A DNA stretch of 64,000 bases from NCBI RefSeq assembly GCF_020630935.1, contig NZ_JAHDIG010000001.1, forward strand, positions 62,001 through 126,000, written 5' to 3'. The notes beneath the pieces are model-generated. The model searched no databases and was not told where the DNA came from. It was given only the letters and a program-made list of their open reading frames with translations. The DNA comes from Bernardetia sp. (GTDB taxonomy: Bacteria > Bacteroidota > Bacteroidia > Cytophagales > Bernardetiaceae). Of the stretch, positions 25,482-35,147 are shown piece after piece (positions within the stretch are counted from its first letter, which is position 1; every line of letters starts with the position of its first letter). Both the position numbers and the translations under genes were made by a program.

Positions 25482-26654
25482 ATGATGCAGTTAAACAAAA
25501 CTACTTATCTTTTACTCATTGCCTTATTATGTGCTTTTCCTCTTGTAAGTTTTGGGCAGAGCAATTCTCAAAATGTAAAGAAAGAGGAAAAAACACCTGT
25601 AAAGATTGCCAAGTATTTTTATAAAAAACTAGATGGCAACCTTGGAGAACAGCGCATAGAATTTGACTTGATGCGCTTTGGCTCTACCTTAGAAGGACAC
25701 TTCTATTTTTTAGATAAAGAAGAAAAAGGAACTATTAGAGGAACAATTTCTGAAACAGGGCGTATCTCATTAGAAGAAATTGAAGGAATTACGGAAGAGG
25801 GCGAAGCCAATATTGTTGGCTTTTTTGATGGAAAGTTTATGTCTCCAACAGAAATTGCTGGAACTTGGCATTCCTTCGACGGCGAAGAATACAATACCTT
25901 TACTGTAAAAGAAAATTATCCAGAAAAATCATCTAGCTTTTGGGTAGTTCATGAGGGCAGAAGTTATAGTGGCACAGCTACTGTAGATTTGGTTTATGTG
26001 GTAATGGGAGAAGAAAAACATAAAGCTACAGCAGAAAAGATTAACGAATATATCAATAGCCATATTTTGAATTACGAACATCCAAAGAGTGATAAAAAGC
26101 AGTTTGGCGACCACAGCGAATTTTTAGATGACTTTGTAAGCCGTTACAAAAAAGCAAGCGAACAAGCACAAAAAGACGGAATGCCTTTACCAATGTGGGA
26201 CAATCATCATCAAATTATTTTAGATTATAACAACCACAATATCATAGTTTTAGAATTTGTAGAAAGCGTTTTTGAAGGAGGTGCACATGCCAGTGAGAGA
26301 ATAAATTTTGTAAACTTTGATTTGGGCACAGGTGAAATTGTTAAGTTAGAAGAACTTTTTGAAAAAGATTTTATGCCTAAACTCACAAAAGTCGCAGAAG
26401 AGATTTTTCGTAGCAATTATGGCTTCAAAGACATCAAAGATTTTTCTAAAGAAGGTATCAATTTTAAAGGCAATACATTTACATTAAATAAAAACTATGC
26501 GCTTAGCAAGGGAGGGATTACATTCCGTTTCAATGAAGAAGAAATTGCAGCACACTCTATGGGAGCTTTTGAAATTTTTATTCCTTATTCAAAAGTCAAA
26601 GACTTAATTAAAAAAGATAGTCCATTACAAGAAATTGTAGAAAGTCATTATTAG
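25482..26654 (+). CDS. exported DUF3298-domain protein
   Basis: 390 residues with signal peptide (cleavage after VSFGQ near 26). Residues 30-155 are a beta-rich domain (FDLMRFGSTLEGHFYF, GTIRGTISETGRISL). From about 160 on it follows the DUF4163/DUF3298 pattern seen in RsiV: VFEGGAHASERINFVNFDLGTGEIV, then FTLNKNYALSKGGITFRFNEEEIAAHSMG and FEIFIPYSKVKDLI. RsiV-type domains bind lysozyme and act as anti-sigma factors; here there is no membrane anchor or sigma factor, so a soluble or surface role is more likely. Confidence 0.75.
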   Translation: MMQLNKTTYLLLIALLCAFPLVSFGQSNSQNVKKEEKTPVKIAKYFYKKLDGNLGEQRIEFDLMRFGSTLEGHFYFLDKEEKGTIRGTISETGRISLEEIEGITEEGEANIVGFFDGKFMSPTEIAGTWHSFDGEEYNTFTVKENYPEKSSSFWVVHEGRSYSGTATVDLVYVVMGEEKHKATAEKINEYINSHILNYEHPKSDKKQFGDHSEFLDDFVSRYKKASEQAQKDGMPLPMWDNHHQIILDYNNHNIIVLEFVESVFEGGAHASERINFVNFDLGTGEIVKLEELFEKDFMPKLTKVAEEIFRSNYGFKDIKDFSKEGINFKGNTFTLNKNYALSKGGITFRFNEEEIAAHSMGAFEIFIPYSKVKDLIKKDSPLQEIVESHY

Positions 26655-26707
26655 AAACTAATTTAGATTTTTTAGTTGCAGATTTATAGAACTAAGTACA
26701 AAAAATA

Positions 26708-26749
26708 AAAGGTAGATTTTAAGAATTTTATATTCTGAAATCTACCTTT
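26708..26749. terminator. bidirectional terminator
   Basis: 12-bp perfect stem (26708-26719 against 26738-26749) between the convergent DUF3298 and dioxygenase genes, with an A-tract on the left. Confidence 0.75.
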
Positions 26750-26762
26750 CTAAATTTTTGCT

Positions 26763-26784
26763 AAAGGCAAGCCTTTTGACCTAC
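26763..26784. repeat. AAAGGCAAGCCTTT palindromic repeat
   Basis: AAAGGC and GCCTTT form a 6-bp hairpin with a 2-base loop, then TGACCTAC. Same family as 18112-18133 and 23054-23073. Confidence 0.5.
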
Positions 26785-26787
26785 TTC

Positions 26788-27651
26788 TTATTTAGCATAC
26801 GCCTGTGTGCGATACATCAGCCTTGGGTAGTTTCCATAACCTCCCAAACTACGGTGCATTGTAGAAGTGTTGTCCCACATCAAAAGGTCGTTCGGACTCC
26901 ACTTGTGAGCATACACATACTGTCCTTGTTCCACTTCTGCCATTAATTCTTTCAAAAGTTTTTGTCCTTCTTCTCTACTCATTCCTTCTATGTCAGAAGC
27001 CGTACAGCCAAAATAAACTCCTGTTTTCTTTGTTTCTGGATGCAGATAAGCAATATTGTGATACGCATCTGGTGGAAGTTCAGATTCTTTTGCGCCTTCA
27101 AAATCTGGAATATTTTTCGGAGACACCCACACACGAAGGTCTTTTATCTTGTCTTTTAGCTCTTGGCTAAGTCCGTCGTAAGCAAGTCGTATATCAGCAA
27201 AACCTGTTTCTCCTCCCTGTGGTGGCACTTTTTCAGCATACAAACAGCTAAAGACATAATTTTTTGGAGCTTGCCAAAAATCGCCATCGCTGTGCCAATA
27301 TTCTGCCCCTGAATAGTTTTGTAAAAGCTCTCCATTAGGTAAAATATTCGAAATACGTGTAACTTCTGGATATTCTTTGTGGAAGTTATTAAAACGAAGT
27401 CCGTCTGGAAGCTCTACAGGCTCACCAAAACGTTTTGTCCAAGCGACTAGCTCATCTAAAGTGAGATGTTGGTCTTTGATGAGAATAACTCCATTTTCTG
27501 GAACAGCCTTTCTAATTTCATTAAACTCTTCATCACTAAGATTCTTTACATCTATGCCTTCAAAAACTTTGCAGGGAAGCGTATAATTAGGAAAAGCCTC
27601 CGAACCCTTTACAGTCGGTCTTTCTTTATTGGATTTTAAATTTGTTTCCAT
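26788..27651 (-). CDS. TauD/TfdA-family Fe(II)/2-oxoglutarate dioxygenase
   Basis: 287 residues from ATG 27651; a longer frame adds a hydrophobic stretch that is not conserved. Metal triad: YWHSDGDFW (His and Asp, HxD) and distal His in TSTMHRSLGGYGNYPRLMYR, whose Arg would bind 2-oxoglutarate. The segment AEKVPPQGGETGFADIRLAY is typical of TauD. The reaction is a 2-oxoglutarate-dependent hydroxylation; the substrate (taurine-like, aryloxyacid or other) cannot be told. No transporter is adjacent. Confidence 0.85.
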   Translation of the reverse strand: METNLKSNKERPTVKGSEAFPNYTLPCKVFEGIDVKNLSDEEFNEIRKAVPENGVILIKDQHLTLDELVAWTKRFGEPVELPDGLRFNNFHKEYPEVTRISNILPNGELLQNYSGAEYWHSDGDFWQAPKNYVFSCLYAEKVPPQGGETGFADIRLAYDGLSQELKDKIKDLRVWVSPKNIPDFEGAKESELPPDAYHNIAYLHPETKKTGVYFGCTASDIEGMSREEGQKLLKELMAEVEQGQYVYAHKWSPNDLLMWDNTSTMHRSLGGYGNYPRLMYRTQAYAK

Positions 27652-27736
27652 TCTAGATTTAATTTGATTTGAAAATAGTATAGCAAAGTACGAAAATGTG
27701 ATGAGAGTGAGAAAAAGTACATTAAAATAAAAAGCG

Positions 27737-28315
27737 TTATTCAAAATTTATTCTATACATATTTGGAAAATCCTTACTATAAGTGATTTCAAGTGTGTCT
27801 CCAACTTTATATTTTTTGTTTTTTTCATTGTGAAAATAAGTAACAAACTCTTCTCCATTTGCAGCGTAGCTACACTTTATTAGCCATGCGTTTTTATCTT
27901 CTACTTCTGTTTTCCTAGCGATAACAATACATTTATCCACTTTTCCATATAATGATAACTCTTTTTCTTCTCGGTAATCATGAAGAATAGCAGGTAACAT
28001 CAAAGAAATACCTATTGAAAAAATAGCATAACCTAAAGCTTCTCCATTCGTTGATCCAAATGATTTTGTTGTTCCAAATACCAGCCAAAAAGTAATAGTA
28101 ACTACAGGCAGTAGTAAAGCCAAATCATTTCGATTAGCTGGATAAGCTATTTCTTTAGGTATAAAAAGTAGGCAGATTAAATAGATTATTAAAACACTAA
28201 GCCAAAGCACACTTAAAGTATTTCTTGTTCTACTTTGCTTTTTTAACTTGCTTTTTTTATCTCTAGTAGTTTTTTTTTCTGTCTTTATTTTTTTGGTAGT
28301 TTTATGAATTTCCAT
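27737..28315 (-). CDS. membrane protein of unknown function
   Basis: 192 residues from ATG 28315. A very basic N-terminus (Lys/Thr-rich, residues 4-30) is followed by three hydrophobic segments (about 34-53, 62-80, 91-110). The soluble C-terminal part (110-192) is beta-rich: KCIVIARKTEVEDKNAWLIKC and KYKVGDTLEITYSKDFPNMYRI, the latter like the end of DUF3592-type domains. It lies upstream of the dioxygenase gene on the same strand, with an 85-bp gap. Confidence 0.6.
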   Translation of the reverse strand: MEIHKTTKKIKTEKKTTRDKKSKLKKQSRTRNTLSVLWLSVLIIYLICLLFIPKEIAYPANRNDLALLLPVVTITFWLVFGTTKSFGSTNGEALGYAIFSIGISLMLPAILHDYREEKELSLYGKVDKCIVIARKTEVEDKNAWLIKCSYAANGEEFVTYFHNEKNKKYKVGDTLEITYSKDFPNMYRINFE

Positions 28316-28771
28316 TCTAATTTCATTTAGTTTTTTATCTACACAATATACGAGCATTCAGTTATCAAGAAAAATCTTGCTCAATCAATGTGAACTATTA
28401 TACTATACGAATAAAATCTATATGAGATTAAAACTCTGTCATTATACAAACTCACAAATAGCCTAACTGTCTGATTTTTAGAAATATAATTTTGAGTTTT
28501 TCTATCTAGTCTGCCGTTTTGTCATTATTTTTTCTAAAATCCCAAGTTTTTGAGGTTGGTATATCTATTGTAAAATATCTGTCAAACACAAAAAAAAGAA
28601 AGCATCTTTGAAGCAGATTTTATAAAATTCTTCTAAACTCTTTCTAAAAACTTGTGTTTCAATTAAATAGGAAAATCACTCCATTTTTCAAATATATACT
28701 TAAATCACTAATTAGAAATTGATTTTGATTGTATTTATACATCAAAATACAGACTTAACAAAACAATAGAT
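28316..28771. other. 456-bp AT-rich region upstream of dnaK
   Basis: Divergent gap. It must hold the dnaK promoter. I see no CIRCE inverted repeat (TTAGCACTC-N9-GAGTGCTAA) and no sigma-32 box. No open frame or strong hairpin. Confidence 0.45.
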
Positions 28772-30703
28772 ATGGGAAAAATTATTGGTATTGACTTAGG
28801 AACAACCAACTCGTGTGTCGCTGTAATGGAAGGCAACGAGCCAGTAGTAATCACAAATAGCGAAGGAAAGCGTACTACTCCTTCAATCGTAGCATTCTTA
28901 GATAATGGTGAGCGTAAAGTAGGTGACCCTGCAAAACGTCAAGCTATTACAAACCCAGAAAAAACGATTGCTTCTATCAAGCGTTTTATGGGAGATAGCT
29001 TCAGTGAGACAGAAAAAGAAATGAAGTATGTAGCCTACAAAGTGGTAAAAGGAGCAAACAACACACCTCGTGTAAAGATAGACGACCGTGAGTACACACC
29101 ACAAGAAATTTCAGCGATGATTCTTCAAAAAATGAAGGCAACAGCAGAAGATTATTTAGGCACGACGGTTTCAGAAGCAGTAATTACAGTTCCTGCTTAC
29201 TTCAACGATGCACAGCGTCAGGCAACAAAAGAAGCAGGAGAGATTGCAGGTTTGAAAGTTCGTCGTATTATCAACGAACCAACAGCAGCAGCACTAGCTT
29301 ACGGCTTAGACAAGAAAGACAAAGATATGAAAGTTGCTGTCTTTGACTTGGGTGGTGGTACATTTGATATTTCTATCCTTGAATTAGGAGACGGCGTTTT
29401 TGAAGTAAAATCAACTAACGGAGACACTCACCTCGGAGGTGATGACTTTGACCAAGTAATCATTGGATGGTTAGCAGACCAATTCCAAAGCGATTACAAC
29501 GTAGATTTGCGTAAAGACCCAATGGCATTGCAACGTTTGAAAGAAGCAGCAGAAAGAGCAAAGATTGAGCTTTCTAGTTCTACTCAAACAGAAATCAACT
29601 TGCCTTATATCATGCCGATTGATGGTGTACCAAAACACTTGGTTACAACACTTTCAAGAGCTAAATTTGAGCAACTTACAGATGATTTAGTAAAAAGAAC
29701 ATTAGAGCCTTGTAAAGAAGCATTGAAAGATGCTGGTATTTCGGCTTCTGAAATTGATGATGTAATCTTGGTAGGTGGTTCTACTCGCATTCCTAAGATT
29801 CAAGAAGAAGTAGAGAAATTCTTTGGTAAAAAGCCATCTAAAGGCGTAAACCCTGATGAAGTTGTTGCAACTGGTGCAGCTATTCAAGGTGGTGTTTTGA
29901 CAGGAGAAGTAAAAGACGTTCTTCTTTTAGACGTAACTCCTCTTTCTCTAGGAATTGAGACAATGGGTGGCGTAATGACAAAACTTATTGAGTCTAACAC
30001 TACTATTCCTACTCGCAAATCACAAGTGTTCTCTACAGCAGCAGACAATCAGCCGTCTGTAGAAATCCATGTATTGCAAGGAGAGCGTGCAATGGCGAAA
30101 GACAACAAAACGATTGGTCGTTTCCACCTAGATGGTATTCCACCAGCACCTCGTGGTATTCCACAAGTAGAAGTTACTTTTGATATTGATGCAAACGGTA
30201 TCTTAAACGTATCTGCGAAAGATATGGCTTCTGGAAAAGAGCAAAAAATCCGTATTGAGGCTTCTTCTGGTCTTACAGATGCAGAAATCGAAAAGATGCG
30301 TCAAGAAGCAGAGGCAAATGCTGCTGCTGACCAAGAAGCAAAAGAAAACATCGATACTATAAATAAAGCTGATGCAATGGTTTTCCAAACGGAGAAACAA
30401 CTTAAAGAGTATGGCGATAAGCTCTCTGAAGCAAACAAAACAGCTATCGAAGCAGCATTGAAAGACCTACGTACTTCTCACGCAGAGAAAGATGTAGCTA
30501 AAATTAAAACTGCTTTAGAAACGTTGGAAGGAGCTTGGAGTGCAGCCTCTCAAGAAATGTATGCAAATGCTGGAGGAAATCCTCAAGACCCAATGGGTGG
30601 AGCAGCAGGTCAGCAAACTGACGCTTCTCAAGAGCCATCTAGCGCCAATGCAGAAGACGTAACAGACGTAGATTACGAAGAAGTAGATTCTGATAAGAAA
30701 TAA
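28772..30703 (+). CDS. dnaK: molecular chaperone DnaK (Hsp70)
   Basis: 643 residues, full length. ATPase domain begins [18 protein letters not shown]; phosphate loop [19 protein letters not shown]; adenosine motif [17 protein letters not shown]; linker [15 protein letters not shown] (about 388-402); substrate-binding domain and helical lid follow. The C-terminus ends in an acidic [12 protein letters not shown], standard for DnaK. It folds and refolds proteins with DnaJ and GrpE, whose genes are not adjacent. Terminated by a hairpin that lies in the end of bioF. Confidence 0.98.
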   Translation: MGKIIGIDLGTTNSCVAVMEGNEPVVITNSEGKRTTPSIVAFLDNGERKVGDPAKRQAITNPEKTIASIKRFMGDSFSETEKEMKYVAYKVVKGANNTPRVKIDDREYTPQEISAMILQKMKATAEDYLGTTVSEAVITVPAYFNDAQRQATKEAGEIAGLKVRRIINEPTAAALAYGLDKKDKDMKVAVFDLGGGTFDISILELGDGVFEVKSTNGDTHLGGDDFDQVIIGWLADQFQSDYNVDLRKDPMALQRLKEAAERAKIELSSSTQTEINLPYIMPIDGVPKHLVTTLSRAKFEQLTDDLVKRTLEPCKEALKDAGISASEIDDVILVGGSTRIPKIQEEVEKFFGKKPSKGVNPDEVVATGAAIQGGVLTGEVKDVLLLDVTPLSLGIETMGGVMTKLIESNTTIPTRKSQVFSTAADNQPSVEIHVLQGERAMAKDNKTIGRFHLDGIPPAPRGIPQVEVTFDIDANGILNVSAKDMASGKEQKIRIEASSGLTDAEIEKMRQEAEANAAADQEAKENIDTINKADAMVFQTEKQLKEYGDKLSEANKTAIEAALKDLRTSHAEKDVAKIKTALETLEGAWSAASQEMYANAGGNPQDPMGGAAGQQTDASQEPSSANAEDVTDVDYEEVDSDKK

Positions 30704-30727
30704 TCTAACTTCAATTATATAAAAATC

Positions 30728-30763
30728 AACTCCTCTAAAGTTCTTTTGAATTTTGGAGGAGTT
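30728..30763 (+). terminator. dnaK terminator overlapping the bioF 3' end
   Basis: 16-bp stem with two G-U pairs (30728-30743 against 30748-30763, loop TTTT) followed by T residues, 25 bp after dnaK. The stem includes the bioF stop codon and its last nine or so codons. Confidence 0.8.
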
Positions 30764-31910
30764 TTTTTTCAGCTTGATTTAAAGTCTCCAAAAAGCTCAA
30801 AATCTCACTTTCTGTATTAAAACTATGTAAACAAATCCGTAGGCGTTCGTCTCCTTTCCTAACTGTTGGCGATTTTATAGCACGCACTTCAAACCCTTCT
30901 TTTTGTAATTGTAGAGCTGCCTTTTGACAGTTTTCATTTCCTGCTATGGGAATAATCTGAATTGGCGTTATTGAACCACTTTCACTTTGAAATACAAATA
31001 ATTTTATATTTTCATTTAGTTTTTCAACTAATTCCTTTTGATGAATTTTTAGAAAACCCATTGCCTTTTTTACTGAAACTAATTGAAAAAGTGGTGGCGC
31101 AGTAGTGTAAATAAAGGGTAAAGAAAAATTGATAAGATAATTTATAAGAGTTTCACTTCCTAAAATAGCTGCTCCTTGCACTCCAAATGCTTTTCCAAAC
31201 GTATGTATTCGTGCAAAAATTTGTTTTTCTAAGCCTAACTCTGTTACAAGTCCATTTCCATTTTCTCCAAAAATGCCTGTGCTATGAGCTTCATCAACTA
31301 CTAAATTTGCATCGTATTTTTCACAAACTTCGACTAATTTTTGAAGAGGAGCAATATCTCCATCCATTGAATAAATAGATTCCACAACTACCAAAATATT
31401 CTGATGTTCATTACTATTTTTTACTCTGATAATTTTCTTTTCTAAATCTCCTACATCATTGTGCTTGAATGAAAAATGTTTGGCTGGACTGAGTCTGTAT
31501 CCTTCTTTTAAGGATGCGTGAACCAAACTGTCATACAAAATAATATCATTTCGTGTCAAGATAGAAGATAAAAGTGCAACATTTGCATGATAACCAGAAC
31601 CAAAGAAAAGAGCCTTTTCAGCCTTAAAAAAATGAGCTAGTTCTGCTTCTAATTCCTCAAAGTATTCATTGTGTCCAGATAAAAGACGAGAACCTGTTGA
31701 GCCAATACGACAAGTATTGAAGCGATGAGCTTGTATTTTATACTCCTCTAAAATTTGCTGTTGTAATTCTTCATTACGAGCCAAACCCAAATAATCATTT
31801 GAAAAAAAATCAATGTTATTTGGGTTTGATGAGGCTAAAAAACGCAAATTATTTTCTTCTTTACGCTTATTTATCTGATTTTGAAGGTGTTGCTCTAAAA
31901 TATTTTTCAA
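30735..31910 (-). CDS. bioF: 8-amino-7-oxononanoate synthase-like PLP enzyme
   Basis: 391 residues of the alpha-oxoamine synthase family. PLP-binding lysine in HTFGKAFGVQGAAIL; VVDEAHSTGIFGENG holds the Asp that contacts the cofactor; NDYLGLARNEELQ and RLLSGHNEYFEELE are typical of BioF/Kbl/ALAS. BioF condenses pimeloyl-ACP and alanine in biotin synthesis. The N-terminal length and the GTGGSRLLSG-like loop (STGSRLLSG) favour BioF over Kbl, but no other bio gene is near, so the substrate is not proven. Confidence 0.82.
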   Translation of the reverse strand: MKNILEQHLQNQINKRKEENNLRFLASSNPNNIDFFSNDYLGLARNEELQQQILEEYKIQAHRFNTCRIGSTGSRLLSGHNEYFEELEAELAHFFKAEKALFFGSGYHANVALLSSILTRNDIILYDSLVHASLKEGYRLSPAKHFSFKHNDVGDLEKKIIRVKNSNEHQNILVVVESIYSMDGDIAPLQKLVEVCEKYDANLVVDEAHSTGIFGENGNGLVTELGLEKQIFARIHTFGKAFGVQGAAILGSETLINYLINFSLPFIYTTAPPLFQLVSVKKAMGFLKIHQKELVEKLNENIKLFVFQSESGSITPIQIIPIAGNENCQKAALQLQKEGFEVRAIKSPTVRKGDERLRICLHSFNTESEILSFLETLNQAEKKLLQNSKEL

Positions 31911-31970
31911 ATTTTGTGTTTATGAAAAAATAAAATTCGTAATTAGCTTCGCTGACTTTCAGTTCTATAA

Positions 31971-32450
31971 TTAATATTTCACTCCTAAACTGCTGTACAC
32001 GAAAGATAGCAACCACGCAGGGCCAATCAAAAGGAATTTCAAATCATCTATAAAAGAAGGCTTTTCTCCTTCAATTTTATGTCCGATAAATTGTCCTATC
32101 CAAGCTACCACAAAAATAGTTGTAGCAATAGCCCAAAGTGGTACAGAAAGATTTGTATCAATCCAATGGCAAATGCTAAGATAAACAATAGCTATTGTAA
32201 TCATTCCTAAAAAAATAGGAAAGGAGAGCCGTAAATAAAAAATAGAACAGGCAATACAAAAAATGGTAGCGAAATTGGCAAAATTGCCCATAAAAGGGAA
32301 TAAATTAGTCAAAAACCCATGTGGGATACTCCAAAGCAATCCTAAAACGCTAAAGAAAATAGTAGGAACGCAAATCCAATGAATAATTTTATTTGTCTTA
32401 TTCTGATGGCTTTCTCCGTATTTATCAAGCCATTGTTGCATTGTCATCAT
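31971..32450 (-). CDS. Mpo1-like (DUF962) membrane protein
   Basis: 159 residues, four to five hydrophobic segments. The N-terminus QWLDKYGESHQNKTNKIIHW and the C-terminal GQFIGHKIEGEKPSFIDDLK match the DUF962/Mpo1 family, whose yeast member is an Fe-dependent dioxygenase acting on 2-hydroxy fatty acids. Conserved His residues (His15, His24, about 125) could be metal ligands. Start may be Met1 or Met4. It follows bioF with a 60-bp gap on the same strand; a metabolic link is possible but unproven. Confidence 0.75.
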   Translation of the reverse strand: MMTMQQWLDKYGESHQNKTNKIIHWICVPTIFFSVLGLLWSIPHGFLTNLFPFMGNFANFATIFCIACSIFYLRLSFPIFLGMITIAIVYLSICHWIDTNLSVPLWAIATTIFVVAWIGQFIGHKIEGEKPSFIDDLKFLLIGPAWLLSFVYSSLGVKY

Positions 32451-32533
32451 AGCTGTATTGTATTTTGTGTGTGTGATAATGGTTTATCTAAATATAATGA
32501 AAACTCAAGTCAAACGAAAAATTAACAAATAGA

Positions 32534-32578
32534 AAAACCCTAGTATTTTCTTAGGATAGAGATAAATACTAGGGTTTT
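32534..32578 (-). terminator. terminator of pgk
   Basis: 15-bp perfect stem (32534-32548 against 32564-32578) with a 15-base loop, 18 bp after the pgk stop. Confidence 0.75.
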
Positions 32579-32595
32579 ATAAAAAAAAGAAAGTT

Positions 32596-33834
32596 CTATT
32601 TCTCCAAAGCTACTACTCCCGGAAGCTCTTTTCCTTCCAAATATTCTAATAATGCACCACCACCTGTTGAAACATAAGATACTTTATCTCCTGCATTCAT
32701 TTGGTTGATGGCTGCTGCCGAGTCTCCACCACCAATGAGAGAATATGCTCCATTTTGAGTAGCTTCCACTACCACTTCTCCAATTTTTTGAGTTCCTTTA
32801 GCAAAATTTGACATCTCAAAAACTCCCATTGGTCCGTTCCACATAATGGTTTTGGCATTTTTCAAGACATTGGAAAATTCTTCTTGAGCTTCTTTTCCAA
32901 TATCCAAGCCCATAAAACCATCTGGAATTTCTTTGTTATTTACTTCTTTTGTCGTGGCATTGTTATCAAATTTATCTGCTGCAATAGAATCTTTAGGCAA
33001 ATGAATTTTGACATTTTTTGCTTCTGCCTTTTTCAACAGTTCACTAGCAAGGCTGAGTTTATCTTCCTCTACCAAAGAGCTTCCAATATTTCCTCCTTCT
33101 GCCTTGAAGAAAGTATAAGCCATTCCTCCTCCAATAATGAGAGAATCTACTTTGTCTAATAGTTTTTCAATAACCATTATTTTATCAGAAATTTTTGCTC
33201 CTCCCATAATAGCAACAAACGGACGCTCTGGGTTTCCTAATACTTTTTGAGCATTCTCCAACTCTTTTTGCATTACATAACCACAAACACGATTTTCTTT
33301 ATCAAAAAAATCGGCTACTGTTGCCGTAGAGGCGTGTTTTCTATGTGCTGTTCCGAAAGCATCATTCACATATACATCTCCCAAACGAGCTAGTTTTTTA
33401 GCAAAATCTGTGTGATTTTCTTGGTTTGTTTTAGTTTCTGCCTTGTAAAAACGCACATTCTCTAGTAAAAGAACTTCTCCTTTTTCTAGCTCTTTAGATG
33501 CTTCTACTGCCTCATTGCTGCCAGCATCTTCTACAAATTTTACTTCTGTATTGAGATGTTCTTTTAAATAGCCTACAATATGTCTAAGAGAAAATTTATT
33601 TTCTCCTTTGCCTTCTTGCTCATATTCTCCTTCATTCTTTGGTCTGCCTAAGTGCGACATCAAAACGATTTTTCCTCCATCACTAAGAATTTTTTTAAGT
33701 GTTGGTAAAGCTGCCTTCAAACGTGTATCGTCCGTTATTTCAAAACTGCCATTATTTTCCTTTAAAGGAACATTAAAATCTACACGAACCAAAGCCGTTT
33801 TGTCTGCAAAAGAATAGTTATCTAAATAGAGCAT
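32596..33834 (-). CDS. pgk: phosphoglycerate kinase
   Basis: 412 residues. Catalyses 1,3-bisphosphoglycerate + ADP to 3-phosphoglycerate + ATP. Signature ALVRVDFNVPLKENNG near the start, HLGRPKNEG, VLLLENVRFYKAETK, NDAFGTAHRKHAST, and the C-terminal nucleotide loop SLIGGGDSAAAINQ followed by YVSTGGGALLEYLEGKELPG. Complete. Stands alone with its own terminator; other glycolytic genes are not in the window. Confidence 0.97.
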   Translation of the reverse strand: MLYLDNYSFADKTALVRVDFNVPLKENNGSFEITDDTRLKAALPTLKKILSDGGKIVLMSHLGRPKNEGEYEQEGKGENKFSLRHIVGYLKEHLNTEVKFVEDAGSNEAVEASKELEKGEVLLLENVRFYKAETKTNQENHTDFAKKLARLGDVYVNDAFGTAHRKHASTATVADFFDKENRVCGYVMQKELENAQKVLGNPERPFVAIMGGAKISDKIMVIEKLLDKVDSLIIGGGMAYTFFKAEGGNIGSSLVEEDKLSLASELLKKAEAKNVKIHLPKDSIAADKFDNNATTKEVNNKEIPDGFMGLDIGKEAQEEFSNVLKNAKTIMWNGPMGVFEMSNFAKGTQKIGEVVVEATQNGAYSLIGGGDSAAAINQMNAGDKVSYVSTGGGALLEYLEGKELPGVVALEK

Positions 33835-34002
33835 AAATTAAAAGAAATAAAGATTGTGTTGAATACTGTTTTTAATGAAAGCCAAAATTACAAAATAAAA
33901 TGGGCTATTTAATGGTTTCAAACTTCTATTTGCAACAGATATAAAACACATTGCGTCTTACCTCAAAACTTTATTATCACACTTAAATTTATCTTGTAAA
34001 AT

Positions 34003-34449
34003 ATGAGACAATTATCTTTTTTATTGCTTGTTTTATTTACCTTCTCTTTATTTTTAAGCTCTTGTAAAAAAGAAGATGAACTCTCTAATAGAGATAAACT
34101 TATTGGAAAATGGAAATATATAACTATTACTTCTACCCAATATAAAAATAATAATTTCGTGGAAACTCAAACAGTAAATTTTATAGAAGCAACAAGAGAA
34201 TATAAATCTAATGGAATTTATGATGATTTTTTTCCAACCTCTAGTCTGCCTGATTTAGCAGAGGATGGAACTTGGAAACTGACAGATAATGATACAAAGT
34301 TGCTTATAGGTACAAAAGGAAATCCTTTTGTAGATACTTTATATATAAAACATCTTACTGATAAAGAAATACGTGTTCTTTCTATAAATGAATATACTGA
34401 AGATGGAAATAAATATAGGTTTGAACAAGAACTATATTTAAAAAAATAA
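34003..34449 (+). CDS. lipocalin-like lipoprotein
   Basis: 148 residues. Lipoprotein signal with lipobox LSSC (Cys21), followed by KKEDE. Residue +2 is Lys, which does not predict retention in any obvious way. The mature part is a beta-barrel of lipocalin-like type: KLIGKWKYITITSTQY, EDGTWKLTDNDTKLLIG, TDKEIRVLSINEYTEDG. Such small Bacteroidota lipoproteins usually bind unknown ligands at the outer membrane. Confidence 0.7.
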   Translation: MRQLSFLLLVLFTFSLFLSSCKKEDELSNRDKLIGKWKYITITSTQYKNNNFVETQTVNFIEATREYKSNGIYDDFFPTSSLPDLAEDGTWKLTDNDTKLLIGTKGNPFVDTLYIKHLTDKEIRVLSINEYTEDGNKYRFEQELYLKK

Positions 34450-34456
34450 ATCTAAC

Positions 34457-34496
34457 AAAAAACCATTTCAAACATTGGTATTTGAAATGGTTTTTT
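34457..34496. terminator. bidirectional terminator
   Basis: 16-bp perfect stem (34457-34472 against 34481-34496), A and T tracts on both sides, between convergent lipoprotein and ndk genes. Confidence 0.85.
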
Positions 34497-34520
34497 TAAT
34501 GAAATCAAAATGAACTTTGA

Positions 34521-34940
34521 TTAAAATTGCTCTAAGTTAGAGAAAAAGAAGTTTCCTTCAATTTGTGCATTCTCGTCAGAGTCTGAACCGTGAACAGCAT
34601 TTGCTTCGATAGACTCACCATATTTTGCACGAACTGTTCCTTCTGCTGCTTCTTTTGGGTTAGTAGCTCCAATAAGAGTACGGAAATCTGCAACAGCATT
34701 ATCTTTTTCTAAGATAGCAGCCAAGATATTTCCAGAAGACATGTACTCACAAAGGTCATTGTAGAAAGGACGCTCTTTGTGTACAGCATAAAACTGTCCT
34801 GCACGCTCTTTTGAAAGACGAGTAACTTTTGCAGCTACCAAACGGAAGCCAGCCTCTTCAATCATTGCCAAAATATTGCCTGTGTTGTTTGCGCCAAAAG
34901 CGTCAGGCTTAATCATTGTGAAAGTGCGATTAGTTGCCAT
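34521..34940 (-). CDS. ndk: nucleoside diphosphate kinase
   Basis: 139 residues. Transfers the gamma phosphate of ATP to other NDPs through phospho-His117 in [13 protein letters not shown]. Start block [10 protein letters not shown] and the nucleotide-binding [12 protein letters not shown] are family signatures. Complete, and slightly shorter than the E. coli enzyme. A possible -7 element (TAATTTTG on the gene strand) lies at 35002-35009. Feeds dNTP and NTP pools together with dcd and mazG in this window. Confidence 0.95.
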   Translation of the reverse strand: MATNRTFTMIKPDAFGANNTGNILAMIEEAGFRLVAAKVTRLSKERAGQFYAVHKERPFYNDLCEYMSSGNILAAILEKDNAVADFRTLIGATNPKEAAEGTVRAKYGESIEANAVHGSDSDENAQIEGNFFFSNLEQF

Positions 34941-35147
34941 AATAATGTTGTTTTTTCGGTTTTATATGAGAAATATTTTTTGTGATTAAAAATCAATGGC
35001 GCAAAATTACAGCTTTTTATTTAGAAAGTCAGCATTAGAATAGGAATTTCTAAAATACAGTATATTAAAGTTGGATTTACAATCCTAAATCTGATATGAA
35101 GATTGTAAGTCTAAAGAACGACTAATAAAAATATCTACTCCTTCTAT

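Noticed and set aside
28316-28771. CIRCE or other heat-shock operator upstream of dnaK
   Set aside because: No TTAGCACTC-N9-GAGTGCTAA repeat or sigma-32 type box was seen in the gap.
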